64,000 nt of DNA from an uncultured Candidatus Melainabacteria bacterium (lineage in GTDB: Bacteria; Cyanobacteriota; Vampirovibrionia; Gastranaerophilales; Gastranaerophilaceae): assembly GCA_949741915.1 (NCBI GenBank), contig CATJOM010000035.1:1-64000 (forward strand), read 5' to 3'. Below, in pieces: positions 8,225-16,312 of the stretch (the stretch's first letter is position 1; each line of letters starts with the position of its first letter). The translations under genes and the position numbers were made by a program. The notes beneath the pieces were generated by a model that was not told the DNA's origin, searched no databases, and was given only the letters and a program-made list of their open reading frames with translations.

Positions 8225-8740
8225 ATGCCTATGTTAAAAATTGAAAATATGCAGCTTTATCATCTTGATAATATTATGGAGATAGAGTCAAAATGTTACG
8301 GAGAGCACCACTGGGCGCGAGATTCTTTTGTAAATGAAATTAACAATTCAATCTCACAGTATTTATGCGCAATTGATGATGAAAATAGATGTCTTGGGTA
8401 TCTTGGTATGTGGAAAATTATTGATGAAGCGCATGTCACAAACCTTGCTGTGCATCCTGATTTTCAAAGACAAGGGGTGGCGCATTTTTTGATTGTCAAT
8501 TCAATTGAAAGATGTTACCAAGAAAAAATCAAATATATTACATTAGAAGTAAGGGCCTCTAATGAAAAGGCAAAGAGGCTTTATGAACAATTTGGCTTTA
8601 AATCTTTAGGGGTAAGAAAAAAATATTACCAGGATAATAATGAAGATGCAATCATTATGTGGACTGAAAATATATTCAACGAAGCCTATAGAAAGCTTTT
8701 TAATAAGAAGAAAGATTATCTAAAAGAAATATTAAAATGA
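8225..8740 (+). CDS. rimI: GNAT acetyltransferase, RimI type (ribosomal protein N-acetyltransferase)
   Basis: 171 aa. GNAT-fold enzyme that would acetylate the N-terminal alanine of ribosomal protein S18 or related substrates. The acetyl-CoA site is clear: 'VTNLAVHPDFQRQGVAHFLI' (Q/RxxGxG/A type) around residues 75-95, then 'LEVRASNEKAKRLYEQFGF' around 110-130. There is a short charged C-terminal extension. It overlaps the next gene by 4 nt (ATGA), so the two are translationally coupled. In many genomes rimI lies close to tsaD; here tsaD is about 2 kb away in the opposite orientation. Confidence 0.85.
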   Translation: MPMLKIENMQLYHLDNIMEIESKCYGEHHWARDSFVNEINNSISQYLCAIDDENRCLGYLGMWKIIDEAHVTNLAVHPDFQRQGVAHFLIVNSIERCYQEKIKYITLEVRASNEKAKRLYEQFGFKSLGVRKKYYQDNNEDAIIMWTENIFNEAYRKLFNKKKDYLKEILK

Positions 8741-9477
8741 ACAAAAGGATAAGGAGCGAATTTGAAGAAATAATATACAGAGGTGAAAAGACGCCATTCA
8801 GCCTTGGCAGCCTTACCGTTGTATGTTTGTGCCTTTTGCTTTTAATTGTTGCAACATTCACACAGCTAAACCTTGTTCACTACTGGACTGGAAGCAACCC
8901 CGAGGCACTTCTTGGGATGGGCACAAAACAATATATGTATATTCCGCAGATTCCAATGGTTTTGTTCATTGCTGCGGTTCTTGGGGTTCGCTTTGGAATA
9001 TTTGTTATTATTTTATACCTTATTATGGGCTTTTTTATGTGGCCAATATTTGCCCTGGGTGGCGGAATTGGGTATGTCAAAAGTTATTTTTTCGGATACA
9101 TTTTAGGATACTTTTTTGCGATAGTTTTTGCAAGCAAGGTGTTGTATTATGATAAATTTTCCTTTAAAAGTATTGTATACGCTTCGCTGATTGGGGTTTT
9201 AGCCATTCATTTCTGCGGAATTTTGTATACAGGAATTTTAGGAATTTTTCACCTTGTAAACTTCGGATTCATAAAAGAAGCTCTTTCAACCTTAAGCGGT
9301 GACAAAATTATATATGACATCGCATTTTCATTTATTTTTATTCTGGCCTCAAAACCCATAAAAGCCTTTCTATGGCTTGCAATGAAGAATTATTCAAGGC
9401 CAAAACGCGATGCCAGAACAACCTATGAGGCAAGGCAGATGAGAAAGATGGAACAAGAAAAGGCTATAACAGAATAG
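8737..9477 (+). CDS. bioY: BioY-like integral membrane protein (biotin transporter S component)
   Basis: 246 aa. Six or so membrane segments cover residues 22-205. 'QIPMVLFIAAVLGVRFGIFVI' and 'PIFALGGGIGYVKS...FGYILGYFF' are characteristic of BioY, the substrate-binding subunit of energy-coupling-factor biotin transporters. The C-terminus is a charged cytoplasmic tail. No ECF ATPase genes are adjacent, so it would work alone or with a shared ECF module. It is translationally coupled to rimI by a 4-nt overlap. Confidence 0.78.
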   Translation: MNKRIRSEFEEIIYRGEKTPFSLGSLTVVCLCLLLLIVATFTQLNLVHYWTGSNPEALLGMGTKQYMYIPQIPMVLFIAAVLGVRFGIFVIILYLIMGFFMWPIFALGGGIGYVKSYFFGYILGYFFAIVFASKVLYYDKFSFKSIVYASLIGVLAIHFCGILYTGILGIFHLVNFGFIKEALSTLSGDKIIYDIAFSFIFILASKPIKAFLWLAMKNYSRPKRDARTTYEARQMRKMEQEKAITE

Positions 9478-9565
9478 GCTTTACAGGATACATCATCCAA
9501 TTGGGATAACTGCCAGCTAAAAAGCCTGACATCATTTATACAAAACTCAGGGTAAGGAATATGAT

Positions 9566-10456
9566 TTGATTAAAAAAATATTATTTTATACTATACTGAC
9601 GCTTTTATTATGGATATTTTACACACAAAATGAGCACCATGGGCGGTTTATTTCCTGGACAAGATATGACATAGGGTGTGGAAGATATTTTAAGACAAAA
9701 GATTACAGAAAAGCTCAAGCATGCTACAAAGAGGCAGTTAAAGAGCATAGTGAAAGCCCAAAATTCCGATATTTTTTAGCAAAATCAATGTATTTTAATA
9801 AGGAATATCCTGGCGCCGTGTATCATGCTGCTTATACAATTAGTAAATTGAGGTCATCAAATTATGCATTTCAGGCAAATCAAATTTATGAGGCTTCAAA
9901 CAAATTATTCAAGGAGGCTAGAAAGCCTGATGATTATATGCACTTATTAAACAGCATTACTTTTTGGGATAAAAAGATGCCATTAATAGTATGGATTCAG
10001 CCTAATAATCTAAACATTGACCTGAGACATACTTTATCTGCATGGCAAAAACCACTGGAGCCTTTTATAGAGTTTGAATTAACACCAAACAAGGAAGAGG
10101 CTGATATAACGGTAAATTTTGTCGACAGTGGGCAAATGCTTAAACTGTGCAATAAAAGCAGTAGCAAAAAAGGCGACACAATAGCAGGATGTACGCTATT
10201 AGAGTATAAAGGGCCTATTATTACAAGGGCAAATATTTATCTTGATTATTTTGACAAGAGCAATAGCAGATTTACAAATGGGATAATATACTCTGTTTTG
10301 ATGCATGAGATGGGGCATGCGATAGGTATAAACGGACACAGCGACAGCAAATACGACGTCATGTATCCATACAGCAATGACCATAACTATATTAGAAGGC
10401 CATCAACCAGGGATATAAACACCCTAAGAAGGCTATATTTGGGCAGTGCTTTATAA
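9566..10456 (+). CDS. Membrane-anchored matrixin-like zinc metalloprotease with TPR-like N-domain
   Basis: 296 aa. An N-terminal hydrophobic segment (residues 2-20) is followed by TPR-like helices (about 38-120: 'RYFKTKDYRKAQACYKEAVKEH') and a metzincin domain. The zinc motif HExxHxxGxxxH is clear as 'HEMGHAIGINGH', and 'DVMYPY' supplies the Met-turn, which places it in the matrixin (M10) group. The active site therefore faces outside the cytoplasm. It starts at TTG 9566, 7 nt after AAGGA; the ATG at 9561 hits a stop after two codons. Substrate unknown. Confidence 0.8.
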   Translation: MIKKILFYTILTLLLWIFYTQNEHHGRFISWTRYDIGCGRYFKTKDYRKAQACYKEAVKEHSESPKFRYFLAKSMYFNKEYPGAVYHAAYTISKLRSSNYAFQANQIYEASNKLFKEARKPDDYMHLLNSITFWDKKMPLIVWIQPNNLNIDLRHTLSAWQKPLEPFIEFELTPNKEEADITVNFVDSGQMLKLCNKSSSKKGDTIAGCTLLEYKGPIITRANIYLDYFDKSNSRFTNGIIYSVLMHEMGHAIGINGHSDSKYDVMYPYSNDHNYIRRPSTRDINTLRRLYLGSAL

Positions 10457-10538
10457 AATCCAAAGATGGACGCTTTTTGCAGATAATTTTGGAGCCCAGT
10501 TGAAATTAGATAAAAAGGTTTTGTAATTTACCATTTGG

Positions 10539-10763
10539 TTATTTTGTCATTAAAAGTTTATATGGTTCAATATTTAATGCTGCGGCAATTTTAAAAATCA
10601 TTTCAACGGAAGGCAATACAACAGCGCGCTCTATTTTTGAAATATATTCAGGATTTTTATTAATTTTTATACTTAGGGCAATCTGCGTCAAACCTGCAGA
10701 TTCTCTGTATTTTTTAAGGTTATAGGAAACAATTTTTTTAGCTTCTTCATTAGGCATTGTCAT
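10539..10763 (-). CDS. XRE-family HTH regulator
   Basis: 74 aa, a single Cro/CI-type HTH: 'NLKKYRESAGLTQIALSIKINKNPEYISKIERAVVLP', then 'IFKIAAALNIEPYKLL'. On its own strand a TATAAA lies just upstream of two ATGs (M1 and M3). The second, Met-Pro-Asn, is at the spacing seen for leaderless genes in this window and may be the true start. It stands alone between convergent neighbours. Target unknown. Confidence 0.8.
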   Translation of the reverse strand: MTMPNEEAKKIVSYNLKKYRESAGLTQIALSIKINKNPEYISKIERAVVLPSVEMIFKIAAALNIEPYKLLMTK

Positions 10764-10884
10764 TTTTATATTTTAATGTTAAGCTTTAAAAGTAATTCGA
10801 CTTTTAAAATCGAACAAATAAAAATAAATGCTGGCACAAAATAAGGCAGAACAATTTCATTTAAACCTTTTTTAGAAGGCTTAA

Positions 10885-11859
10885 TTACCCTCTTGAAAAA
10901 ACTTCAAATTCAAGCGGATTATCTGTTTTTATCGGGTTAAAATAGGCACAGGAAGCTACCATACTAGCATTGTCGGTACAGTATTTCATCTTTGGAGCAT
11001 AAACCTTAAAACCGTCATTTTCAAGTTCATATAGTTTTTCTCTAAGTCTTGAATTTGCAGCAACCCCGCCCGCAAGAACGATTGTATTTGAAGAATTTCT
11101 TCTTGCCATTTTGACTGTTTTTTTAATGAGCGTTGAGGTTATAGTCTCCTGAAAGCTGGCACAGATATCATTTATGGGTATCTCTGCACCCTTAAAGGTT
11201 TGTATAAGCCTAAGCACTGCTGTTTTAAGGCCGGAAAAACTGAATTCATCATCCCCAACTTTAGCCTCTGGCAGCTTAAATGCCGTTTGATTACCGCTTT
11301 GCGCCAATTTATCAAGCTGTATTCCACCAGGATATGACAGCCCAAGCAGCCTTGCAACCTTATCATATACTTCGCCAGTAGCATCATCTATTGTAGAGGC
11401 GCAAATTTCCTGTTCATTATAATCTGAAACATTGATTATTTGAGTGTGACCGCCAGATACAAGCAGACATGTGAAGGGTGGTTTTAGGTCAGAATCAATA
11501 AAATTAGCGCAAACATGCGCATTAAGGTGGTTTACTGGAAGATATGGCTTGTCATACACAAGAGACAAGGTCTTTGCAGCATTCAGCCCGACAAGAAGAC
11601 AGCCGACAAGCCCAGGGCCAGCGGTTGATGCGAAGGCATCAACTTCATTTGGCTGAATTCCTGCCTGTGCAAAGGTTTCCTCGATTACCACATTAATTGC
11701 ATCAAGATGCTCCCTTGCTGCAACCTCAGGCACAACACCGCCAAACTGACTATGTGTTTTAATTTGAGAGGCAACCACATTTGAAATAACTTCTCTGCCA
11801 TTTTTTACTATTGCTGCCGCTGTTTCGTCACAGCTTGTTTCAATTCCAAAAATCAACAT
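10885..11859 (-). CDS. tsaD: tRNA N6-adenosine threonylcarbamoyltransferase TsaD
   Basis: 324 aa. Catalytic subunit for the universal t6A37 modification of ANN-decoding tRNAs, working with TsaB/TsaE and TsaC. ASKHA-fold motifs: 'GIETSCDETAAAIV' at the N-terminus, 'HSQFGGVVPEVAAREH' with metal-binding His residues, 'LVSGGHTQI', and 'LAGGVAANSRLRE'. Length is typical. It lies alone on the minus strand, upstream of the XRE gene and downstream of dapL. Confidence 0.95.
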   Translation of the reverse strand: MLIFGIETSCDETAAAIVKNGREVISNVVASQIKTHSQFGGVVPEVAAREHLDAINVVIEETFAQAGIQPNEVDAFASTAGPGLVGCLLVGLNAAKTLSLVYDKPYLPVNHLNAHVCANFIDSDLKPPFTCLLVSGGHTQIINVSDYNEQEICASTIDDATGEVYDKVARLLGLSYPGGIQLDKLAQSGNQTAFKLPEAKVGDDEFSFSGLKTAVLRLIQTFKGAEIPINDICASFQETITSTLIKKTVKMARRNSSNTIVLAGGVAANSRLREKLYELENDGFKVYAPKMKYCTDNASMVASCAYFNPIKTDNPLEFEVFSRG

Positions 11860-11924
11860 ACAAAATTCGCTTTATTCTGTTTTCATAGGCGCTTTCATTA
11901 AACTGCAAACGCTTTTTTAAAATT

Positions 11925-13112
11925 TTATACCATTTCTTTTGTCATATTATACGAAATTCCGGCTTCTTTCATCCTGCTCAGAGCTTTTTGTAGTATATCA
12001 ACAGGCTTTGTAAGGGCTATTCTAAAGAAGCCTTCGCCGTATTTGCCATATCCATTACCAGGAGGCACTACGATTGCTGCTTTTTCAAGCATTACAGTTG
12101 CAAACTCTTCGCTTGTAAAGCCTTTTGGACATGGAAGCCAAAGATAGAATGTGGCTTTTGAGGGCTTAATATTCCAGCCAAGCTCAGAGAGGCCCTTTTC
12201 CATAACCTCTTTTCTTTCCTTGTACATTGTGTTTAATTTTTCAATCTCTGATTTTGGGGCCTTATAGGCCTCAAGTGCAGCATCTTGAATAGCTTTAAAC
12301 ACGCCTGAATCAATGTTGTTTTTAATTGTGCCAAGCGCTTTTATTGCATCTTTATTACCCGCAATAAAGCCCACACGCCAGCCTGTCATATTGTATGATT
12401 TTGAGTGAGAAAAGAATTCAATTGCAACATCTTTTGCACCTTTTGCTTCTAGGACAGAGGGTGCCCTGTAGCCGTCATAGGTCATTTCACAGTATGCCTG
12501 GTCAGAACACAATAAAATATCATATTTCTTACAGAAGTCTACTGCTTTTTGATAAAATTCAAGGTCGCAAACCGCACCAGTTGGGTTATTCGGGTAGTTT
12601 AAAAACATTAATTTTGCAGCTCGCGCAACATCTTCAGGAATTTTATCAAAGTCGGGAAGAAAGTTGTTTTCAGCCAAAAGCGGCATAGAATAGGGCTCTC
12701 CGCCAGCTAAAATTGTTGCATTCTGATAAACTGGATAGCCAGGATCTGGGCAAATTGTAACATCACCAGGGTCAACAAAGGCGAAAAAAACATGTGCTAT
12801 AGCTTCTTTTGATCCTATGTTTACCAAAACCTCCGTGTCAGAGTCTAATTCTACGTTAAATCTCTCTTTCATCCAAGCAGCGCTTGCGTCCCTAAAGGCT
12901 TTTGTGCCATTATAAGGCGGATAGTCATGATTCTTAGGATCATCTATTGCTTTGTGCATGGCGTTTACTACTGTTTGAATGGTTGGAGTGTCTGGATCTC
13001 CTACGCCAAGTGAAATTATATCAATACCTTTTGCCTTGGCTTCAGCAATTTTTTCATCAATTCTCGCAAATAAATAAGGCGGAATTCTATCTAATCTTTT
13101 GGAAATTTTCAT
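11925..13112 (-). CDS. dapL: LL-diaminopimelate aminotransferase
   Basis: 395 aa. PLP-dependent fold-type I aminotransferase that converts tetrahydrodipicolinate directly to LL-DAP for lysine and peptidoglycan, a route known in cyanobacteria, plants and chlamydiae. Motifs: 'PPYLFARIDEKI', 'GVGDPDTPT', 'NYPNNPTGAV', 'DQAYCEMTYDG', the Schiff-base Lys in 'SHSKSYNMTGWRVGF', and 'GFFRIALT'. The frame is open further upstream, but the ATG at 13112 has AAGGAG at correct spacing and leaves room for the divergent promoter. Confidence 0.93.
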   Translation of the reverse strand: MKISKRLDRIPPYLFARIDEKIAEAKAKGIDIISLGVGDPDTPTIQTVVNAMHKAIDDPKNHDYPPYNGTKAFRDASAAWMKERFNVELDSDTEVLVNIGSKEAIAHVFFAFVDPGDVTICPDPGYPVYQNATILAGGEPYSMPLLAENNFLPDFDKIPEDVARAAKLMFLNYPNNPTGAVCDLEFYQKAVDFCKKYDILLCSDQAYCEMTYDGYRAPSVLEAKGAKDVAIEFFSHSKSYNMTGWRVGFIAGNKDAIKALGTIKNNIDSGVFKAIQDAALEAYKAPKSEIEKLNTMYKERKEVMEKGLSELGWNIKPSKATFYLWLPCPKGFTSEEFATVMLEKAAIVVPPGNGYGKYGEGFFRIALTKPVDILQKALSRMKEAGISYNMTKEMV

Positions 13113-13139
13113 TGTATAATTCTCCTTTTTTGATATAAT
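13112..13139 (+). promoter_or_regulatory. Promoter of TPR/NHL gene, leaderless type
   Basis: TTGTAT (13112-13117), 16 nt, then TATAAT at 13134-13139 with an upstream TG (extended -10). The ATG follows 10 nt later. The promoter overlaps the dapL ribosome site and start on the other strand. Confidence 0.5.
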
Positions 13140-13149
13140 ACATAGTATC

Positions 13150-14001
13150 ATGAAAAAAGTTATTTTAAGTCTATTGTTTTTATCAATTTTAGTCTTTGCA
13201 AACACGGCAAATGCAGCTACAAATACCGTGCCAAGTGCTACAGTATATTACAACCAAGGCATAGATTATTACAATTCAAACGAAATACAAAATTCTATAA
13301 ATGCTTTTAAAAAAGCAATCGAGATTAATCCCAAGTTTTATGAAGCGTATTATAATCTAGCAAAGATTCAGGAATCATACAAATATCACAATGATGCAAT
13401 TGCAACATATGAAAAATTAATTGAAATCATGCCTGAAGATTATGAGAGCATGTATAATTTAGGGAATCTGTTATACAAAAGAGGGTATTTAAAAAAATCT
13501 TTGACATATCTGGATAGAATTCCAAATTATTCAGAACATTATGTTGCAGCACAAAAACTTACAGATATTGTTGAAAAAAGACAGGTTGAGGTAGCAGCTG
13601 AGCAAAAATTAAAAGAAATTACACTGAAAAACAGTTCGCTGTTTGAAAATGTTCAGGCGCCATCAGGGGTTGCTGTTGATAAACTTGGAAATGTTTATGT
13701 GGCAAGTTTTTCTCAGAATGCCGTATATAAAATTACACCTGAAAATGTAAAATCAACCTTTGTAGGCCCAAATAACTTAAATGGCCCTATCGGTGTTGCT
13801 GTTGATAATGATAACAATGTTTATATTGCAAACTATGGCAAAGGAAATGTTGTTAAAGCAGAGCCTGATGGAAAAATAAAGGTTTTACTGCTTGTGAAAA
13901 AGCCATACTGTCTAAATGTTGATAATCAAAACCGCAAACTTTTGATAACGGAGCAGGAAAAGAATACTGTTATAAAGTTTGATTTAAAGGGCGACGAGTA
14001 G
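13150..14001 (+). CDS. Exported TPR and NHL-repeat protein
   Basis: 283 aa. A cleavable signal peptide (residues 1-23, 'ANTANAA') targets it to the periplasm or beyond. Residues about 30-150 form three TPR units ('YYNQGIDYYNSNEIQNSI', 'FYEAYYNLAKIQES'). The C-terminal 120 residues hold NHL/beta-propeller-type repeats ('GVAVDKLGNVYVASFSQNAVYKI', 'GVAVDNDNNVYIANYGKG'). Too few blades are present for a full propeller, so it may be a shortened copy or may pair with another protein. A binding or scaffold role is likely; the partner is unknown. Confidence 0.75.
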   Translation: MKKVILSLLFLSILVFANTANAATNTVPSATVYYNQGIDYYNSNEIQNSINAFKKAIEINPKFYEAYYNLAKIQESYKYHNDAIATYEKLIEIMPEDYESMYNLGNLLYKRGYLKKSLTYLDRIPNYSEHYVAAQKLTDIVEKRQVEVAAEQKLKEITLKNSSLFENVQAPSGVAVDKLGNVYVASFSQNAVYKITPENVKSTFVGPNNLNGPIGVAVDNDNNVYIANYGKGNVVKAEPDGKIKVLLLVKKPYCLNVDNQNRKLLITEQEKNTVIKFDLKGDE

Positions 14002-14031
14002 AATCTCGTAATCATAATATTTTTATATTTT

Positions 14032-14064
14032 AAGCCTTGGAAAATATTTTCCAAGGCTTTTATG
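14032..14064. terminator. Bidirectional Rho-independent terminator
   Basis: AAGCCTTGGAAAAT pairs with ATTTTCCAAGGCTT, a near-perfect long stem between two convergent genes. T-runs on both strands suggest it ends both transcripts. Confidence 0.88.
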
Positions 14065-14078
14065 GAAAGTATTAACAC

Positions 14079-14291
14079 CTAAACCAAAAAATCGTTTTCA
14101 ACAAATTCGATATCTAAAATTTTTGCCAAAGATTTGATTTTTTCTTTCATGGTTCTTTGCAGGGCATAAAGTTCGTCTGTTTCGCCACATTCATCTATAT
14201 ATGCCTTGAAAAGATTTATAAATGAGTTTAAATCAGATGTCAGCGTTTCAATTATTTTTTTAGTTTCTTTATCGCAGTTTAGTATTTGCAT
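14079..14291 (-). CDS. Small hypothetical helical protein
   Basis: 70 aa, not recognised. It is acidic and amphipathic, with heptad-like spacing of hydrophobics ('IIETLTSDLNSFINLFKAYI', 'LYALQRTMKEKIKSLAKIL') that suggests a two-helix coiled coil. There is no membrane segment, signal or Cys pair apart from isolated cysteines. It ends just before the shared terminator at 14032-14064, which supports it as a real convergent gene. Confidence 0.55.
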   Translation of the reverse strand: MQILNCDKETKKIIETLTSDLNSFINLFKAYIDECGETDELYALQRTMKEKIKSLAKILDIEFVENDFLV

Positions 14292-14384
14292 AGAAAATCC
14301 TTTATTTTAAGTACAACCTCATTCTTTTTATTTTATCATTAGAATTAAAAAATAAATAAAACAAATAGTTATACAAAGCTTTTA

Positions 14385-14579
14385 ATTAAAATCGGAAAAA
14401 AAATTCGAAAACACAGAAAAAACGCCGGCCTGACACAGACACAGCTAGGGCTAAAACTGGCAAAGACCAAAGAATACATCTATATGATAGAATCAGGTTT
14501 GCGTTGCCCAAGCCTAAAAACACTTGCAAAAATATCAGAAGAGCTTAATGTTTCTTTTGAAGATTTAATAAAAAAATAG
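14385..14579 (+). CDS. XRE-family HTH protein without a canonical start codon
   Basis: The frame encodes a complete Cro/CI-type HTH: 'IGKKIRKHRKNAGLTQTQLG', 'TKEYIYMIESGLRCPSLKTL', 'ISEELNVSFEDLIKK' and a TAG at 14577. From the upstream in-frame stop at 14346 there is no ATG, GTG or TTG before the domain. The best initiators are ATT at 14385 (giving Met-Lys-Ile-Gly, the usual family start) or ATA at 14352. No Shine-Dalgarno is evident. Either the gene uses ATT, or it has lost its start and is silent. The intact domain without stops favours recent function. Confidence 0.6.
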   Translation: MKIGKKIRKHRKNAGLTQTQLGLKLAKTKEYIYMIESGLRCPSLKTLAKISEELNVSFEDLIKK

Positions 14580-14794
14580 TGCAATTATATAAGCATTTGT
14601 ATTTGTCAATTAAATGTTTTCTTTTCATTCCAGCCCTTTTGCATAAAAAAGAACGGGATAAGTTTCACTTTGCAGGAAACTTATTTAGAAGGCTCTTTTT
14701 GTGTATAAGGGCTTTCATTACAAGGAAAAATAGGACTCAGTGCTTTTCGTACAAAATGATAAATGCATCCAAGCAGATGAAGCATTGATAAAGC

Positions 14795-16192
14795 CTACCT
14801 TATGCTCTTTTCAACTTCTTTTAATGTTATTTGCAGGGCTTTGTCAGAGGTTAATTTCTTTTTTAATTGATCATGAGAGTACATTATTGTTGTGTGATTT
14901 TTCTTGAAAATTTCACCTATATTTGGAAAACTGATATCTAGCATTTCGCGTACAAGATAAATTGCTGTCTGGCGGGCGTTCATAATCTCTTTTGAGCGCT
15001 GCGTTGAAAGTATATCTTTTTTTGCGACGTTAAAATATTCAGCGCACTTATCAATAATAAGCTCAGGTGTTATTTTATTTTGCGCATCATTCAAGCCTAA
15101 AATTTCTTTAGCAGACTGAACTGTTAATTCAATCCCCTTTATTGAGGCGTAGGCACTTACCTTGTTATACGCACCCTCAAGTTCCCTAACGTTGTTATCA
15201 AAAGTTTCAGCTAAAAATTCTGCAACTTCTCTTGTTATTTCAAAGTTTGAGCGCTTAGCATGACGTTCAATTATTTCGACTCTGGTCTTAAAGTCAGGGG
15301 GAAGCAAATCAACCGTAAGGCCCCATTCATAGCGGCTTTTTAGTCTGTCTGGGGTATTTTTAAAGCTTGAAATTGGTCTATCTGAGGCAAAAACTATCTG
15401 TTTTCCTGTGTGAAACAAGGCATCAAAAGTGTTAAAAATTTCTTCTTCCGTCCTTTTTTTGCCTTCTGCAAACTGAATGTCATCAAGCAAAAGTACATCC
15501 ACATTTCTGTATCTGTCTCTGAATTTCTTCATTTTTTGGTAAGATTCCTGGCCTTTCTGGCAGGAGTCAATCAATTGGTTTGTGAATTCTTCTGCTTTTG
15601 CATATTTTACTTTAAGGTCAGGGAAATTTTTCAAGATACTGTGGCCTATTGCCTGCATCAGGTGAGTTTTTCCAATGCCGACAGAACCTGAGATAAACAG
15701 CGGATTAAATTTTTGTCCAGGCGCTTCTGAAACCTGCTTTGAAATATTATAGGCAACAAGCGAGTTTTCACCTATGACAAAATTTTCAAAGGTGTATTTT
15801 AAATTAAGGGCACAAAATGAGTGCATCTGTTTAAGGTTATCAATTTGTTCCTTCATTAAAACTATGTGCTCCGCTGGTTTTTCCTTTTTTTTCGGGGCTT
15901 TTTTTACATTTGAAGGCACAAAGATGATATTAACAGGGATGCTTTTGCCAGATGCTTCGTTAACTGCAGCTTGAATTTCTTCAAAATATTTCTGGTTTTT
16001 GTTTAGAAAAGATACACCAAAAGATTGGTCGCTTTTTAGTATGAAATAATCTTCCTTGTATTGTTCTTCATTGGGTTTTACAGCTTCAATAGGAAGAATC
16101 CAAGGTTCATAAGTAGAAGCGGGAATTTTTTCTTTTAGGATATCCTTTGCCTTATCCCATATTTTTTGATAGTCTATATCAGTTCCAATCAT
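14795..16192 (-). CDS. dnaA: Chromosomal replication initiator DnaA
   Basis: 465 aa. AAA+ initiator that binds DnaA boxes and opens oriC. Domain I (1-90) starts 'IWDKAKDILKEKIPASTYEPWI'. The AAA+ core has Walker A 'GSVGIGKTH', Walker B 'LLLDDIQF', sensor I 'VFASDRP' and 'RLKSRYEWGL' (arginine finger). Domain IV carries the DnaA signature 'IGEIFKKNHTTIMYSHDQ'. dnaN is not beside it, and I see no cluster of DnaA boxes around it, so the origin is probably not here. It shares a 120-nt divergent spacer with the radical SAM gene. Confidence 0.96.
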   Translation of the reverse strand: MIGTDIDYQKIWDKAKDILKEKIPASTYEPWILPIEAVKPNEEQYKEDYFILKSDQSFGVSFLNKNQKYFEEIQAAVNEASGKSIPVNIIFVPSNVKKAPKKKEKPAEHIVLMKEQIDNLKQMHSFCALNLKYTFENFVIGENSLVAYNISKQVSEAPGQKFNPLFISGSVGIGKTHLMQAIGHSILKNFPDLKVKYAKAEEFTNQLIDSCQKGQESYQKMKKFRDRYRNVDVLLLDDIQFAEGKKRTEEEIFNTFDALFHTGKQIVFASDRPISSFKNTPDRLKSRYEWGLTVDLLPPDFKTRVEIIERHAKRSNFEITREVAEFLAETFDNNVRELEGAYNKVSAYASIKGIELTVQSAKEILGLNDAQNKITPELIIDKCAEYFNVAKKDILSTQRSKEIMNARQTAIYLVREMLDISFPNIGEIFKKNHTTIMYSHDQLKKKLTSDKALQITLKEVEKSIR

Positions 16193-16222
16193 TTTTCTTT
16201 TCTAACCATTTTTATCTTTGCA

Positions 16223-16258
16223 TATAATATTTTACTACAAAAAGATTTGTAGTAAAAT
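16223..16258. promoter_or_regulatory. TATAAT followed by 13-bp perfect inverted repeat in dnaA divergent spacer
   Basis: TATAAT (16223-16228, plus strand) abuts ATTTTACTACAAA, loop AAGA, TTTGTAGTAAAAT (16229-16258). The dyad is perfect over 13 bp. It lies between dnaA and the radical SAM gene and could be an operator for either or a hairpin in the 5' leader of the rightward transcript. There is no T-run, so it is not a plain terminator. Confidence 0.5.
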
Positions 16259-16312
16259 TGAAAAGTAATAAAAGTTTATTTTTTAAAAGATAGCTGTATT
16301 TTGGGGAGTATA

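Noticed and set aside
14579-14788. 69-codon plus-strand frame after the XRE gene
   Set aside because: Starts inside the XRE stop region; no domain; codon content as in non-coding AT-rich DNA.
16193-16312. Replication origin beside dnaA
   Set aside because: No cluster of TTATCCACA-like boxes and no AT-rich unwinding array beyond background; dnaN is absent.
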